Shown here: positions 1 through 9,341 of the stretch, one piece after another | Numbering within the stretch: position 1 is the stretch's first letter | Layout: every line of letters starts with the position of its first letter | Source: CAYMEK01 sp964389305 | Lineage (GTDB): Bacteria > Spirochaetota > Spirochaetia > SZUA-6 > DRHE01 | Assembly (NCBI GenBank): GCA_964389305.1 | Contig: CAYMEK010000008.1 | Location: 23,932-87,931, forward strand | DNA length: 64,000 nt | Direction: 5' to 3' | The notes under the pieces: model-generated | The model's input: the letters and a program-made list of their open reading frames with translations, nothing else | Database searches by the model: none | What the model was told of the DNA's origin: nothing | Position numbers and translations under genes: made by a program

Positions 1-334
1 CGGAGCTCTGTTCGTGCTCCTCCTGTTTCTGCTCCTGGCCTGGAGAGGGTACCTGATCGCGGACAAAGGGGAGGACAGCTTCACCCGCTATCTGGCCTTC
101 GGGATCACCACCAGCATTACCCTGCAGGCGATGCTCAACATTTCAGTGGTCATCGGGCTGGTGCCGGCCACCGGAATTCCACTTCCTTTTTTTTCCGCAG
201 GCGGCTCGTCGCTGCTGCTCACCCTGATCATGGGCGGTGTGTTGTACAACCTCTCCCGCCGCCGGCAGCAGGGAGCCGCCGGGCTGAGCGGGAATCGGCA
301 GCTCGAGCGCCCTCTCGGGGGACGAAGGAGCTGA
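1..334 (+). CDS. ftsW: FtsW, septal peptidoglycan polymerase (3' end only)
   Basis: This is the last 110 codons of a SEDS-family membrane protein, cut by the left edge of the window; the reading frame runs from base 2. FtsW polymerises lipid II into septal glycan together with an FtsI-class transpeptidase. Two hydrophobic segments are visible, and between them lies the SEDS signature: NISVVIGLVPATGIPLPF followed by a Gly-Gly-Ser-Ser turn. The tail after the last helix is short, basic and glycine-rich, as expected for a cytoplasmic C-terminus. RodA shares the family, but ftsQ, ftsA and ftsZ directly downstream make FtsW the better name. Its stop is three bases before the ftsQ start, so the genes are co-transcribed. 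Confidence 0.9.
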   Translation, partial: GALFVLLLFLLLAWRGYLIADKGEDSFTRYLAFGITTSITLQAMLNISVVIGLVPATGIPLPFFSAGGSSLLLTLIMGGVLYNLSRRRQQGAAGLSGNRQLERPLGGRRS

Positions 335-337
335 GCG

Positions 338-1174
338 GTGTCGGAGGTCTTGTTTATTGATAAATACGGTAAGCTCCGAGGCCCGCGGAGTAACCGAGGG
401 GACCGCAGGGAAAGCCTGGTAAACCGTATACTGCACATCGTTGTTGCGGTCCTGCTGCTGTTCCTGGCCGGGGAGCTGGTTTTTCACCTGCTGCTGGTAC
501 CCAGGCTCACAATACGCAACATTACCGTACGCAGCGACCTGGAATTCAGCAGAGAGGAAGTGCTGGCTGTTGCCGGCGTAGACAAGAATGTATACTATTT
601 CAACCTGGACCCGGCGGAGATTCGCAGAAGCCTGGAAAGCCTGCCGGCGGTACGGGAGGCTTTTGTCCAGAAGGTCTTCCCGGATGGCTTGCGCATCACC
701 TTACATGGCCGAATACCGCTGTCTGTGCTCTTTTTCACAACCCCTCAGGGAGACAGCGTACCTCTGGTCATCGACGAGCAGGGAGTGGTCTTTCAAATCG
801 GTTCGGCTGTTACGAGTTGGGACCTGCCCGTAATCACCGGAGTTAAGTTCACGCGGCTAAGAGCGGGCATGAGGCTCCCGCCGGCGCTCGGGCCGTTTTT
901 ACGGGATTTGAGAAGCCTGCAGGCTCGGGAACCCGAATTGTTTAGCCTGGTTTCCGAGGTCCGTCCGATTTCCGGAAGATCCGGTATCGAGGAGATACTG
1001 CTGTATCCGGTGCAGCATCCTGTGCGGCTGCGGTTGCCCACTTCGTTGGAACCGGCGCTGCTGCGAAATGCCCTGCTGATCCTGGATCTTCTGGCTGCAC
1101 AGGGTTTGACTGACCGGGTGAGAGAGATAGACCTGCGATCCAGGGACGCTGTGTACAGGGTTGAGGAGGACTAA
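338..1174 (+). CDS. ftsQ: FtsQ/DivIB cell-division protein
   Basis: A bitopic divisome protein that links early and late division proteins in the periplasm. The start is GTG at 338, eight bases after an AAGGAG ribosome-binding site inside the end of ftsW. A basic cytoplasmic tail (residues 1-28) precedes one transmembrane helix (about 30-52). A POTRA-type domain follows (about 55-125, including the stretch LTIRNITVRS), then the FtsQ beta domain (about 126-265). At 278 residues it has the usual length. The sequence is weakly conserved, as is normal for this family, so the assignment rests on fold pattern plus position between ftsW and ftsA. Confidence 0.88.
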   Translation: MSEVLFIDKYGKLRGPRSNRGDRRESLVNRILHIVVAVLLLFLAGELVFHLLLVPRLTIRNITVRSDLEFSREEVLAVAGVDKNVYYFNLDPAEIRRSLESLPAVREAFVQKVFPDGLRITLHGRIPLSVLFFTTPQGDSVPLVIDEQGVVFQIGSAVTSWDLPVITGVKFTRLRAGMRLPPALGPFLRDLRSLQAREPELFSLVSEVRPISGRSGIEEILLYPVQHPVRLRLPTSLEPALLRNALLILDLLAAQGLTDRVREIDLRSRDAVYRVEED

Positions 1175-1178
1175 TCCT

Positions 1179-2414
1179 TTGGCAGGGGAAGATCTGATTG
1201 TCGGGTTGGATATAGGCACCACCAAGGTCTGCGTGATCATCGGTCAGTATAATCCAAGCGGCCAGCTGGAAATCACGGGAGTCGGCACCACTCCATCCCG
1301 CGGCTTGCGCAGAGGAGTGGTCATCAACATCGAGACCACGGTGCGCTCGATTGCCGCCGCCGTAGAGGCGGCAGAGATGATGTCAGGACGTGAGGTGCTT
1401 TCCGTGTATACGGGCATAGCCGGTGGGCACATCGAAGGGATCAACTCTAGAGGTGTGGTGGCGGTTACCGGACGGGGCAGGGAGATCGCCAGGGAAGATG
1501 TAGACCGGGTGATCGACGCGGCCAAAGCCATCGTCATTCCCATGGACCGGGAGGTTCTGCATGTCATTCCCCAGGAGTTTGTCGTCGACGAGCAGGGGGG
1601 GATAAAAAACCCCATCGGCATGATCGGTGTTCGTCTTGAGGCGGAGGTTCACATTATCACCGGAGCGGTCACCTCGGCCCAGAATATAGTAAAATGCGTC
1701 AACCGGGCCGGTTTCAAGGTCAATGATATTGTGCTCGAGCCTCTAGCGTCTTCCAAGGCGGTGCTGACCCAGGACGAGAAGGAGTTGGGGGTGCTGCTCG
1801 TGGATCTGGGTGGGGGCACCAGTGACGTGCTTCTGCATCTGGAGGGAGCTCCCTATCACACCGAGGTGCTGGCCGTGGGAGGAGATCAGGTTACCAGCGA
1901 TATCTCGATAATGCTCAAAACCCCGCTTGAAGCTGCCGAGAGGCTCAAGAAAGAGGCGGGCTGTTGTTACGCCCCCATCGTGCAGGAGGACGAGGAAGTC
2001 CGGATCCCCGGTGTCGGCGGACGTCCGCCTCGCACCATAATGCGCAGTGGATTGGTGGAGATCATTCAGCCCAGGATGGCCGAGATACTGGGAATGATAC
2101 GCGAACAGATCGATAGAAAAGGATACCTCAATGTACTCGGCGGCGGGGTCGTGCTTACCGGGGGCGGCTCGCTGCTCGCCGGCACTGCAGAGCTCGCTAC
2201 CGAGATTTTCAATCTACCGGCCCGTATCGGGTATCCGGTCAAGCTGGGGGGGTTGGTGGAGGAATATTGCAATCCCATCTTTGCTACCGGAGTGGGATTG
2301 GTGCTGGCAGGCGCTGCCCGCAGGGACGTGGATTATATGGACACCAGCTCCAGCGAGAAGACATTCTCCAGCGTATGGGATCGCATGCGTAACTGGTTCA
2401 AGGAGTTTTTTTAG
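1179..2414 (+). CDS. ftsA: FtsA, actin-like divisome membrane anchor
   Basis: FtsA is an actin-fold ATPase that tethers FtsZ filaments to the membrane and recruits late division proteins. I place the start at TTG 1179, about nine bases after GAGGAGG, giving 411 residues; an in-frame TTG at 1161 lies upstream of that site. The phosphate-1 motif LDIGTTK is at residues 10-16, phosphate-2 (LLVDLGGGTSDV) near 206, and the adenosine motif (VVLTGGGSLLAG) near 325. The SHS2/1C subdomain lies between them. The last residues (WDRMRNWFKEFF) form the amphipathic membrane-targeting helix. The ftsQ stop is five bases before the start. Confidence 0.95.
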   Translation: MAGEDLIVGLDIGTTKVCVIIGQYNPSGQLEITGVGTTPSRGLRRGVVINIETTVRSIAAAVEAAEMMSGREVLSVYTGIAGGHIEGINSRGVVAVTGRGREIAREDVDRVIDAAKAIVIPMDREVLHVIPQEFVVDEQGGIKNPIGMIGVRLEAEVHIITGAVTSAQNIVKCVNRAGFKVNDIVLEPLASSKAVLTQDEKELGVLLVDLGGGTSDVLLHLEGAPYHTEVLAVGGDQVTSDISIMLKTPLEAAERLKKEAGCCYAPIVQEDEEVRIPGVGGRPPRTIMRSGLVEIIQPRMAEILGMIREQIDRKGYLNVLGGGVVLTGGGSLLAGTAELATEIFNLPARIGYPVKLGGLVEEYCNPIFATGVGLVLAGAARRDVDYMDTSSSEKTFSSVWDRMRNWFKEFF

Positions 2415-2466
2415 TCGAGGTTGTCGATCAGCCATTTAATTGCGAATACTGCATTGGGAGGGGAAC

Positions 2467-3666
2467 ATGAATATCGAATTCGTCGACGAGCTGTCGGGTA
2501 ATCTTACCATGATCAAGGTCATCGGGGTCGGCGGTGGAGGCAGTAATGCCGTAAACCGCATGATCGCCACAGGCTTGAAAAACGTTCAGTTCATCGCGGC
2601 CAACACCGATCTCCAGGCCCTGCAGATGGCCAAGGCCCAGAACAAGCTGGCCCTCGGCACCAAGTTGACCGGCGGGCTCGGAGCCGGGGGCATACCCGAG
2701 ATCGGCGAGAAAGCCGCCCTGGAAGACGAAGAAAAGCTGCGGGAAACGTTGAAGAACGCCGACATGGTCTTTATTACCGCAGGGATGGGCGGGGGTACGG
2801 GTACCGGAGGCGCCCCGGTGGTCGCCCGCATCGCCCGGGAGCTCGGCTCGCTGAGTGTGGCTGTGGTGACCAAGCCCTTCGACTTCGAGGGACGCCGCAA
2901 GCAGGAGCTGGCAGACGAGGGCATTAAAAAGCTCCGCAACGAGGTGGATACCCTCATTGTCATTCCCAACCAGTACCTGTTGAAGATCGTAGAGAGGCGT
3001 ACGCCGATTCGGGAAGCCTTTCTGATGGCCGACGACGTGCTCAGACAGGGAGTGCAGGGTATCTCCGATCTGATTACCGAACCCGGAGAGATCAACATCG
3101 ACTTCGCGGACGTCAGGACTATCATGAAAGGCAACGGCGACGCCCTGATGGGGGTGGGAACCGGCGGCGGCGACAACCGGGCAGTGGATGCCGCCACCAA
3201 CGCCATCAACAACCCCCTTCTCGAGGACGCCAAGATCGAAGGAGCCCGGGCGATTTTGGTCAACGTGACCGGAGGCACAGATCTTTGCCTGAGCGAGTTC
3301 GAGGAAGTGCTGAAGATCATCACGGCCAGCGCCGACAAGGAAGCCCTGATCATTGCCGGTACCAGCATCAACAATGCGCTGAGCGAGCAGATAAAGGTAA
3401 CGGTAATCGCCACCGGCTTCGACGAACAGACCCGTACACCACTGAGGGAGCAGCCCGAGGAGAAACCAAGGGGGGATATTATCTCCTATGACGAATGGAT
3501 CAAGATGCGCAAGGGTAACGCCGGGGCCGCGACGGGTTCGGTGGCGGCTGCCGTACCCGGTGGCAAGAGCCCCAAAGACTTCCTGATAGGCCGCAATTCC
3601 AAGGAGGCGGACCTTAACGTGCCTACGGTGCTGCGCGAGAAAAAATATCTGCAGCAGGAGGACTGA
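2467..3666 (+). CDS. ftsZ: FtsZ, tubulin-like division GTPase
   Basis: FtsZ polymerises into the cytokinetic ring at midcell. The start is ATG 2467, after GGGAGGGG with a three-base gap; a TTG at 2440 is also in frame but has no ribosome-binding site. The 399-residue protein has the tubulin signature GGGTGTGGAP near residue 108 and the catalytic T7-loop sequence NIDFADV near 218. After a variable linker, the C-terminal conserved peptide (LNVPTVLREKKY) is present, which binds FtsA and other partners. The length is typical and the gene is intact. It closes the ftsQAZ block; the next gene starts 11 bases later. Confidence 0.97.
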   Translation: MNIEFVDELSGNLTMIKVIGVGGGGSNAVNRMIATGLKNVQFIAANTDLQALQMAKAQNKLALGTKLTGGLGAGGIPEIGEKAALEDEEKLRETLKNADMVFITAGMGGGTGTGGAPVVARIARELGSLSVAVVTKPFDFEGRRKQELADEGIKKLRNEVDTLIVIPNQYLLKIVERRTPIREAFLMADDVLRQGVQGISDLITEPGEINIDFADVRTIMKGNGDALMGVGTGGGDNRAVDAATNAINNPLLEDAKIEGARAILVNVTGGTDLCLSEFEEVLKIITASADKEALIIAGTSINNALSEQIKVTVIATGFDEQTRTPLREQPEEKPRGDIISYDEWIKMRKGNAGAATGSVAAAVPGGKSPKDFLIGRNSKEADLNVPTVLREKKYLQQED

Positions 3667-3677
3667 AGGTTAACTCC

Positions 3678-4565
3678 ATGTCCGAGCAACCCGCAACCGT
3701 ACGCAGATACGCCGATTACCTGACCGCCGAGATGCGGCTCTCCGAATCCACGGTGTCGGTGTACGCCCAGGAGGCGCGGCTTTTCCTGCAGTACTGCCTG
3801 GAAAACGACCTGGTACTCGAGGAAACCAGCTCCCGCGACCTGATCGAGTACCTGATCCACAGGCAGCTTCAGGGGATCAGCGGGAAAACCGCGGCCAAGG
3901 CGCTGAGCGCCCTGAGATCGTTTTTTTCCTATCTGCTGACCGAAAAGATGATAGCCTCCGATCCGAGCGAGCACCTGGGAACCCCCCGCATTTCCCGGCG
4001 GGTGCCTCAGGTTTTCTCCGGGCAGCAGGTCGAAGCGATCCTGGCGGCCATAGAAACCGATTCCCCCGCCGGCATCCGTGATCGTTTTCTCTTCGAGCTG
4101 ATCTATTCCTGCGGGCTGCGGGTATCCGAGGCGGCGGGGCTGACCATGGATCGTATTCACCCCAAGGAGCGTCTCCTGCGAGTCGTCGGCAAGCGCGGCA
4201 AGGAGAGGCTCGTGCCCATGGGTGAACAGGCCCTGCAGTGGCTGCGCAGCTATCTCGAGGCGGGCAGGCCCGCGCTGCTGAAAGGCAGAAAGGAGCGGGC
4301 CTTGTTTATTAATCACCTGGGGCGGGCCCTGTCGCGTAAGGGCATATGGAAGCGTTTCAAAGAGGCCGCTCGCCGGGCCGGATTGAGCGGCAAGGTGCAT
4401 ACCCTGCGCCATAGCTTTGCCACCCACCTGTTGCAGGGCGGAGCGGACCTGCGGGCAGTGCAGACGATGTTGGGCCACGCCGACATCGGTACGACGCAGA
4501 TCTACACCCATGTTGACGAACGGGAGCTTCGCAGGTACCACCGGCGCTATCACCCGAGGGCCTAG
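3678..4565 (+). CDS. XerC/XerD-family tyrosine recombinase
   Basis: A site-specific recombinase of the type that resolves chromosome dimers at dif. Its 295 residues hold an N-terminal SAM-like core-binding domain (about 8-95) and a C-terminal catalytic domain. The tyrosine-recombinase residues are all present: Arg in CGLRVSEA (near 147), Lys in VVGKRGKER (near 172), the HTLRHSFATH box (near 241), LGHADIGTTQ, and the nucleophilic Tyr in IYTHVDER (near 276). A second Xer protein lies at 8434-9336, so the two may be the XerC/XerD pair; which is which cannot be told here. The ribosome-binding site is weak. The gene follows ftsZ by 11 bases, tying it to division. Confidence 0.9.
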   Translation: MSEQPATVRRYADYLTAEMRLSESTVSVYAQEARLFLQYCLENDLVLEETSSRDLIEYLIHRQLQGISGKTAAKALSALRSFFSYLLTEKMIASDPSEHLGTPRISRRVPQVFSGQQVEAILAAIETDSPAGIRDRFLFELIYSCGLRVSEAAGLTMDRIHPKERLLRVVGKRGKERLVPMGEQALQWLRSYLEAGRPALLKGRKERALFINHLGRALSRKGIWKRFKEAARRAGLSGKVHTLRHSFATHLLQGGADLRAVQTMLGHADIGTTQIYTHVDERELRRYHRRYHPRA

Positions 4566-4609
4566 AATCGAGGAGCTCGATCGGGACGTTAGCATAAGGA
4601 TAGAGAAGG

Positions 4610-5338
4610 ATGGCAAGAATGATACCGAGAACAGCCCTCCTCATGTTCCTGCTGGTGCTCCTTACCGCCTGCGGGAGGAGGGATGAGTACCTGGATTCAC
4701 TGGTGGAGATGGAAGACCGAGGCTACCAGGGACGGCAGGTAAGCCAGGAGAGAATAGAGGAGATCAAGGAAGCCATAAGGGATTACCGCAAGGAGGTGGC
4801 CAGAAAAGTCGATGCTACGGGTCAAATAGGAATTTACTATAAGATGCTGGCCCTCGAATACATGGAGGCCGGGATGTTCCAGGAGGCTTACCAGGCGCTG
4901 CAAGAAGCCATCGCCATCCATCCCGAGAATCCCATCCTGTTCTACTATTCCGCTGTTTGCGCCGCCCGCATGAGCAAGGCGCAGGTGGAGGAGGATCCCC
5001 GGCAGCGCTGGCTCGAGCTTTCCGAGCGGCTGTACAGGAGGGCTATCGATCTGGACCCCGGATACGCGGATGCCCTATACGGTCTGGCCATCCTGTATGT
5101 ATTCGAGCTGGACCGTCCCGAGGAGGCCGAAGTACTGCTAGACCGGCTTCTTTCGATAGAGAGTGAGAACATTGACGCCATGTTCCTGCTGGCCCGTGTC
5201 TACTACAGGACCGGCAGGCTGGAGATGGCCCTCGAGCTGTACCGGAAGATCGCGGCCCGGAGCAAGGTGGAGAGCAAGCGAGAGGAGGCGCTGGCCAACC
5301 AGAGGAGAGTCGAGGAAGAGCTTTATGGCGTCCGATGA
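4610..5338 (+). CDS. TPR-repeat lipoprotein
   Basis: A putative secreted lipoprotein of about 240 residues. The N-terminus is a short signal peptide ending in a lipobox (LLTACGRR), so the mature protein should start at that Cys and be lipid-anchored. The rest is alpha-helical with tandem tetratricopeptide repeats (about residues 65-230; for example EAYQALQEAIAIHPENP and ALYGLAILYVFELDRPEEA). Such proteins scaffold protein-protein contacts; no specific partner can be named. Two starts are possible: ATG 4610 (AAGGA nine bases upstream) and ATG 4619 (AGAAGG nine bases upstream). Its end overlaps the dprA start by 14 bases. Confidence 0.8.
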   Translation: MARMIPRTALLMFLLVLLTACGRRDEYLDSLVEMEDRGYQGRQVSQERIEEIKEAIRDYRKEVARKVDATGQIGIYYKMLALEYMEAGMFQEAYQALQEAIAIHPENPILFYYSAVCAARMSKAQVEEDPRQRWLELSERLYRRAIDLDPGYADALYGLAILYVFELDRPEEAEVLLDRLLSIESENIDAMFLLARVYYRTGRLEMALELYRKIAARSKVESKREEALANQRRVEEELYGVR

Positions 5339-6335
5339 ACTGCTGGCTATGGCCGTCAACCGGGTAACCTCTCTCAAACCCCGGGAAAAGCTCGAGGTAG
5401 TGGAAGCCTGCGGCCTCCCCGACCGCTTCGCCTCCCTGACCCGCCGGGAGCTGGAGGAGATCATCGGCAGGCGGGTTGCCGGACGCTTCGAGCCGCCCCG
5501 TCTGCTGCTTGAGCAGGCCCGGGAAGACCGAAAACGCTTGACTCGTGGAGAGTTCCAATGCACTTTTTATTGGAAACGAGATTTTCCTCCTCAGCTGCGG
5601 GAAATCTTCGACCCCCCCGTGGTGATCTACTACCGGGGCAAGCTTCCCGATTGGTTCAGGCCGCTGGTAGCCGTCGTTGGAACCCGGCACCCAACCGGCG
5701 ACGCCCGGGAATGCTGTTACGCCCTGGCCTTCGAGCTGAGCTGCGCCGGCATTACCACGGTTTCGGGCCTGGCGCGCGGGATTGACGCCGAAGCCCACCG
5801 GGGAAGCGTGGACGGAGGCGGCGCTACGATAGCCGTGCTCGGAAACGGGATCGATCTGATCTTCCCGCAGTCAAGCAGGAAGATCGGCCGCAGGCTGCTG
5901 AATCACGGGGGCGCCCTGATCGCTGAGTATCCTCCCGGCTTCCCGCCTCTGGCCAGACATTTTCCGGCCCGAAACCGAATCATCAGCGGTTTGGCGCGTA
6001 CTGTGGTGGTAGTTCAGGCTCCGGTTCGCTCCGGTGCGTTGATCACGGCGGATTATGCCCTGGAGCAGGGACGTGACCTGGTGGTCCACCAGTGCGGGCT
6101 TGCCGGTAAGACTGGAGAGGGAACCAGGGGATTGGCTGACCAAGGGGCCGAAGTAGTACGAACGGCCGGAGATCTGCTGGCCGGTTGGGGTGTCGGGCAA
6201 CGGATCTTCCCGGTTCAATCAGGAGAGGAGCATGCCGGAAGCCGGGAAACGGGAAGGAAGCTCGCACGATTGCTGGAGCTGGAGATGACGGACCGGGCGA
6301 TTTTTCGAAACGGAAAGGTATTCAAAAAGCTGTAG
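5325..6335 (+). CDS. dprA: DprA/Smf DNA-processing protein
   Basis: DprA binds incoming single-stranded DNA and loads RecA during natural transformation; homologues also exist in bacteria not known to be competent. The start is ATG 5325, overlapping the TPR gene, which gives 336 residues. A helical SAM-like N-terminal region (about 1-75) precedes the Rossmann-fold domain with the family motifs VGTRHPTGDA, SGLARGIDAEAH (near 148), FPQSS, and FPARNRIISGLA. The conserved SGALITADYALEQGR segment is intact. A short C-terminal extension could be a degenerate winged helix. The stop codon touches the topA start directly, as in the dprA-topA pair of Bacillus. Confidence 0.93.
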   Translation: MASDELLAMAVNRVTSLKPREKLEVVEACGLPDRFASLTRRELEEIIGRRVAGRFEPPRLLLEQAREDRKRLTRGEFQCTFYWKRDFPPQLREIFDPPVVIYYRGKLPDWFRPLVAVVGTRHPTGDARECCYALAFELSCAGITTVSGLARGIDAEAHRGSVDGGGATIAVLGNGIDLIFPQSSRKIGRRLLNHGGALIAEYPPGFPPLARHFPARNRIISGLARTVVVVQAPVRSGALITADYALEQGRDLVVHQCGLAGKTGEGTRGLADQGAEVVRTAGDLLAGWGVGQRIFPVQSGEEHAGSRETGRKLARLLELEMTDRAIFRNGKVFKKL

Positions 6336-8441
6336 ATGGAAAACAACCATAAGGAGACTTTAATAATAGTAGAATCCCCGGCCAAGGCCAACACGATCCA
6401 GAAGTATCTTGGATCGGGGTACCTGGTCCAAGCTTCGATGGGACACCTGGTGGACCTGCCCAAATCCAGGTTGGCGATCGATGTGGAGAAGGGATTTGAA
6501 CCCGAATACATCACCATCCGCGGCAAGGCCAGAATCCTCAACGCCCTGCAGAAGGCTGCGGGAAAATCTGCAGAGGTGCTGCTGGCCTCCGATAATGACA
6601 GGGAAGGCGAGGCGATTTCCTACCATCTCAAACGTGCCCTGGAGCGCAAGCAGCCCGATCTGCCGATCAAACGGATCGTATTCAATGAGATCACCCCCCA
6701 GGTAATTCGGGAGGCGGTGGAACACCCCCGGGACATCGATCCGGCCAAGATCGACGCCCAGAAAGCCCGTCGCATCCTGGATCGTCTGGTGGGCTACCAC
6801 CTGTCGCCCATACTCTGGAAAAAGGTGAAGAACGGGCTTTCGGCCGGTCGCGTTCAGTCGGTGGCCCTCAGGCTGATCTGCGAACGGGAGGAGGAGATCG
6901 AAGCCTTTGTGCCCGAGGAGTACTGGACGCTCGAAGCCGAGCTGAGGAAGAATAGAAGCGTTTTTCGTGCGGCCCTGGTGCGCTATCGAGGCGAGAAGCC
7001 GGCGCTGGGCAATCAGGGCGAGTGCCTGGCGATCGTGGCCGACCTGCACGGCAAGAGCTTTCGGGTTACGGATATCAAGACTACCGACAAGACCCTGCGC
7101 CCTCGGCCGCCTTATACAACCTCGAAGCTCCAACAGGATGCGGCCAACCGCTTCGGCTTTACCTCCCGCAAGACCATGCGGATCGCCCAGAGCCTTTACG
7201 AGGGCGTCGACACCGGTGCAGGAAGGATAGGATTGATTACCTACATGCGCACAGACTCGACCCGTATATCCGAGGTTGCCTTGAAAGAGGTGCGGGAGTA
7301 TCTGGCCGCCAGGTATCCGGAGGAATTGCCTGACTCTCCCAACTACTACGCCTCTACCGGCAAGACCCAGGATGCCCACGAAGCGATCCGCCCGACCTAC
7401 GTGTTGAATATGCCTGCGGAAATGAAGAGCTACCTGAACGGTGACCAGTTCAAGCTCTACTCGCTCATCTGGGAACGTTTCGTCAGCTCTCAGATGAAAG
7501 CGGCGAAGAGCTCTACGGTGACAGTCGAGATCGCGGCCGCCGAGGCGGAGTTTCGAGCCAGTGCGACGAGGATCGTGAATAAAGGGTTCCAGAAGGTACT
7601 GCGGGTGCTGGCTCCCCGGGGGAGCTCGAAGGCCCTACCGAAGCTCGAGGTCGGGGAAGATCTCGAATGCGTGCACTTTCATCCGGAGCAACACTTCACT
7701 TCGGGACCGGCTCGTTATACGGACGCCACCATCGTCAAGACGCTGGAGGAAAAAGGAATAGGACGGCCGTCGACCTATGCTCCGATCATTTCGGTGCTTC
7801 TCGACCGCTACTACGTGGTCAGGAAGAACCGCCAGCTTGTTGCCACCCAGCTCGGCAGAATCATCAACAATCTGCTCACCGACAACTTCTCGGAGCTGGT
7901 GAACGAAAACTTCACCGCCAAGATGGAGAAACAGCTCGATGACATAGAAGGAAACAAGGAGAGATGGGTCGACGTGGTCGAGGAGTTTTACTCCGAGTTC
8001 AAGCCTCAGGTCGACCATGTCATGGAGACCCTCGAATCGATCAAGGGCGTGCTCGACGAGCCCACCGATTTCATCTGTGAAAAATGTGGCCGGCCAATGA
8101 TCAAGAAGCTGGGCAGGTATGGGTTCTTTCTGGCCTGTACCGGATTTCCCGAATGCCGCAACACCAAGTCCGTGCCCCTGGCTGACTGCCCCCGGCCGGG
8201 CTGTGACGGCAAAATCGTAGCCCGGAGGGCCGCCAGGGGAAGGGGCAAGGAGTTCTACGGCTGCACCAACTACCCGGACTGCGATTTTGTTACCTATTAC
8301 AGGCCTACAGGTCTAAGCTGCCCGCGCTGCGGGCAGTTCCTGGTAGAAAAGGAAGACAAGCAGCGGGGCCCGTACAAGGCCTGTATAAATCCGCATTGCG
8401 ACTACCTGCATACTCATGAACTGGAGGATCAGAGTGCTTGA
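6336..8441 (+). CDS. topA: DNA topoisomerase I
   Basis: Type IA topoisomerase that relaxes negative supercoils. The 701-residue protein begins with a TOPRIM domain (about 8-125) containing LIIVESPAKANTI and the metal-binding SDNDREGEAI (near 85). The catalytic Tyr is in LITYMRTDSTRIS (near 302). Three C-terminal tetracysteine zinc ribbons follow, starting near residues 580 (CEKCGRPM), 617 (CPRPGCDG) and 661 (CPRCGQF), which bind DNA. The start ATG comes immediately after the dprA stop, so the two are translationally coupled. Its 3' end overlaps the upstream region of the next recombinase gene. Confidence 0.97.
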   Translation: MENNHKETLIIVESPAKANTIQKYLGSGYLVQASMGHLVDLPKSRLAIDVEKGFEPEYITIRGKARILNALQKAAGKSAEVLLASDNDREGEAISYHLKRALERKQPDLPIKRIVFNEITPQVIREAVEHPRDIDPAKIDAQKARRILDRLVGYHLSPILWKKVKNGLSAGRVQSVALRLICEREEEIEAFVPEEYWTLEAELRKNRSVFRAALVRYRGEKPALGNQGECLAIVADLHGKSFRVTDIKTTDKTLRPRPPYTTSKLQQDAANRFGFTSRKTMRIAQSLYEGVDTGAGRIGLITYMRTDSTRISEVALKEVREYLAARYPEELPDSPNYYASTGKTQDAHEAIRPTYVLNMPAEMKSYLNGDQFKLYSLIWERFVSSQMKAAKSSTVTVEIAAAEAEFRASATRIVNKGFQKVLRVLAPRGSSKALPKLEVGEDLECVHFHPEQHFTSGPARYTDATIVKTLEEKGIGRPSTYAPIISVLLDRYYVVRKNRQLVATQLGRIINNLLTDNFSELVNENFTAKMEKQLDDIEGNKERWVDVVEEFYSEFKPQVDHVMETLESIKGVLDEPTDFICEKCGRPMIKKLGRYGFFLACTGFPECRNTKSVPLADCPRPGCDGKIVARRAARGRGKEFYGCTNYPDCDFVTYYRPTGLSCPRCGQFLVEKEDKQRGPYKACINPHCDYLHTHELEDQSA

Positions 8442-9336
8442 GCAGTACCTCCAGTACCTGAGACACGTACGCCATCTTTCGGAAAACACCTGTGGAGCCT
8501 ACCGCCGGGATCTGAAGCTGTTCGCCGCTTTCCTTCAAAAGGAAGGCCTGCGCGCGGAAGCCGTTGATGCTTCCGGAGCCAGGGCTTTCATCGGATTCCT
8601 GTCCCGGCAGGGACTAGGCTCCCGTTCGATCAATCGGGTTCTTTCGGCCGTACGGGGCTATTATCGTTACAAGGAGAAGGTGGGAGAGGCAGCCGGTAAT
8701 TCCTTTCAGGCGATAAAGTCTCTCAAGGTCAACGCTCGGCTGCCCGCCTTTCTCTTCGAGTCTGATGTGGAGAAGCTTCTGGACCGCGAGCCGGCGGACT
8801 TCTGGGAGCTGAGGGATCTTCTGATCCTGGAGCTTCTCTACTCGACGGGTTGCCGGGTCTCGGAACTCAGCGCTATAAAAGTCGGCGATCTGGATCTGAA
8901 GGAGAGATCGGTACGGGTGACCGGTAAGGGGGGCAAGGAACGAGCGGTGTTTTTCGGCCTCCAGGCCGAGAGACGGCTGCGGGAATACCTGGCCAGGCGC
9001 AAGCTTCAGCGCCTGCGGTTCGGGGAAGCGGCGCAAGTGCTGCTCATCAACCGGCGGGGAGGGAAGCTCGGCGTACGGGGTATACAGGGCATTGTCGAGC
9101 GGCTGGTATTCAGCTCCGGCCTCGACAAACCCGCATCGCCCCACACCTTCCGGCACAGCTTTGCGACGCATATACTCAACCGCGGCGGCGATATTCGGGT
9201 GGTGCAGGAGCTTTTGGGGCATTCGAGCCTCTCCACGACCCAGATCTACACTCATCTGGATATCGAGAGGCTCAAAGCCGTGTACAGGTCCGCCCATCCC
9301 CACGCGGGGGCGGCGGGCAAGCAACGGCGGGATTAG
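8434..9336 (+). CDS. xerC: XerC/CodV-like tyrosine recombinase
   Basis: The second site-specific recombinase of the window. I choose GTG 8434, six bases after GGAGG; an ATG at 8416 lacks a ribosome-binding site. This gives 300 residues and an eight-base overlap with topA. An N-terminal core-binding domain (SENTCGAYRRDL) is followed by the catalytic domain: Arg in GCRVSELS, Lys in VTGKGGKERAV, HTFRHSFATH, LGHSSLSTTQ, and Tyr in IYTHLDIER (near 271). Its place between topA and hslVU is that of codV in Bacillus subtilis and of the xer gene near topA in treponemes, which supports the XerC name. It may act with the recombinase at 3678. Confidence 0.9.
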   Translation: MLEQYLQYLRHVRHLSENTCGAYRRDLKLFAAFLQKEGLRAEAVDASGARAFIGFLSRQGLGSRSINRVLSAVRGYYRYKEKVGEAAGNSFQAIKSLKVNARLPAFLFESDVEKLLDREPADFWELRDLLILELLYSTGCRVSELSAIKVGDLDLKERSVRVTGKGGKERAVFFGLQAERRLREYLARRKLQRLRFGEAAQVLLINRRGGKLGVRGIQGIVERLVFSSGLDKPASPHTFRHSFATHILNRGGDIRVVQELLGHSSLSTTQIYTHLDIERLKAVYRSAHPHAGAAGKQRRD

Positions 9337-9341
9337 AGAGG

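Noticed and set aside
2586..3413. Long minus-strand open frame opposite ftsZ
   Set aside because: Ser/Ala/Pro-rich nonsense composition; ftsZ on the plus strand is unambiguous.
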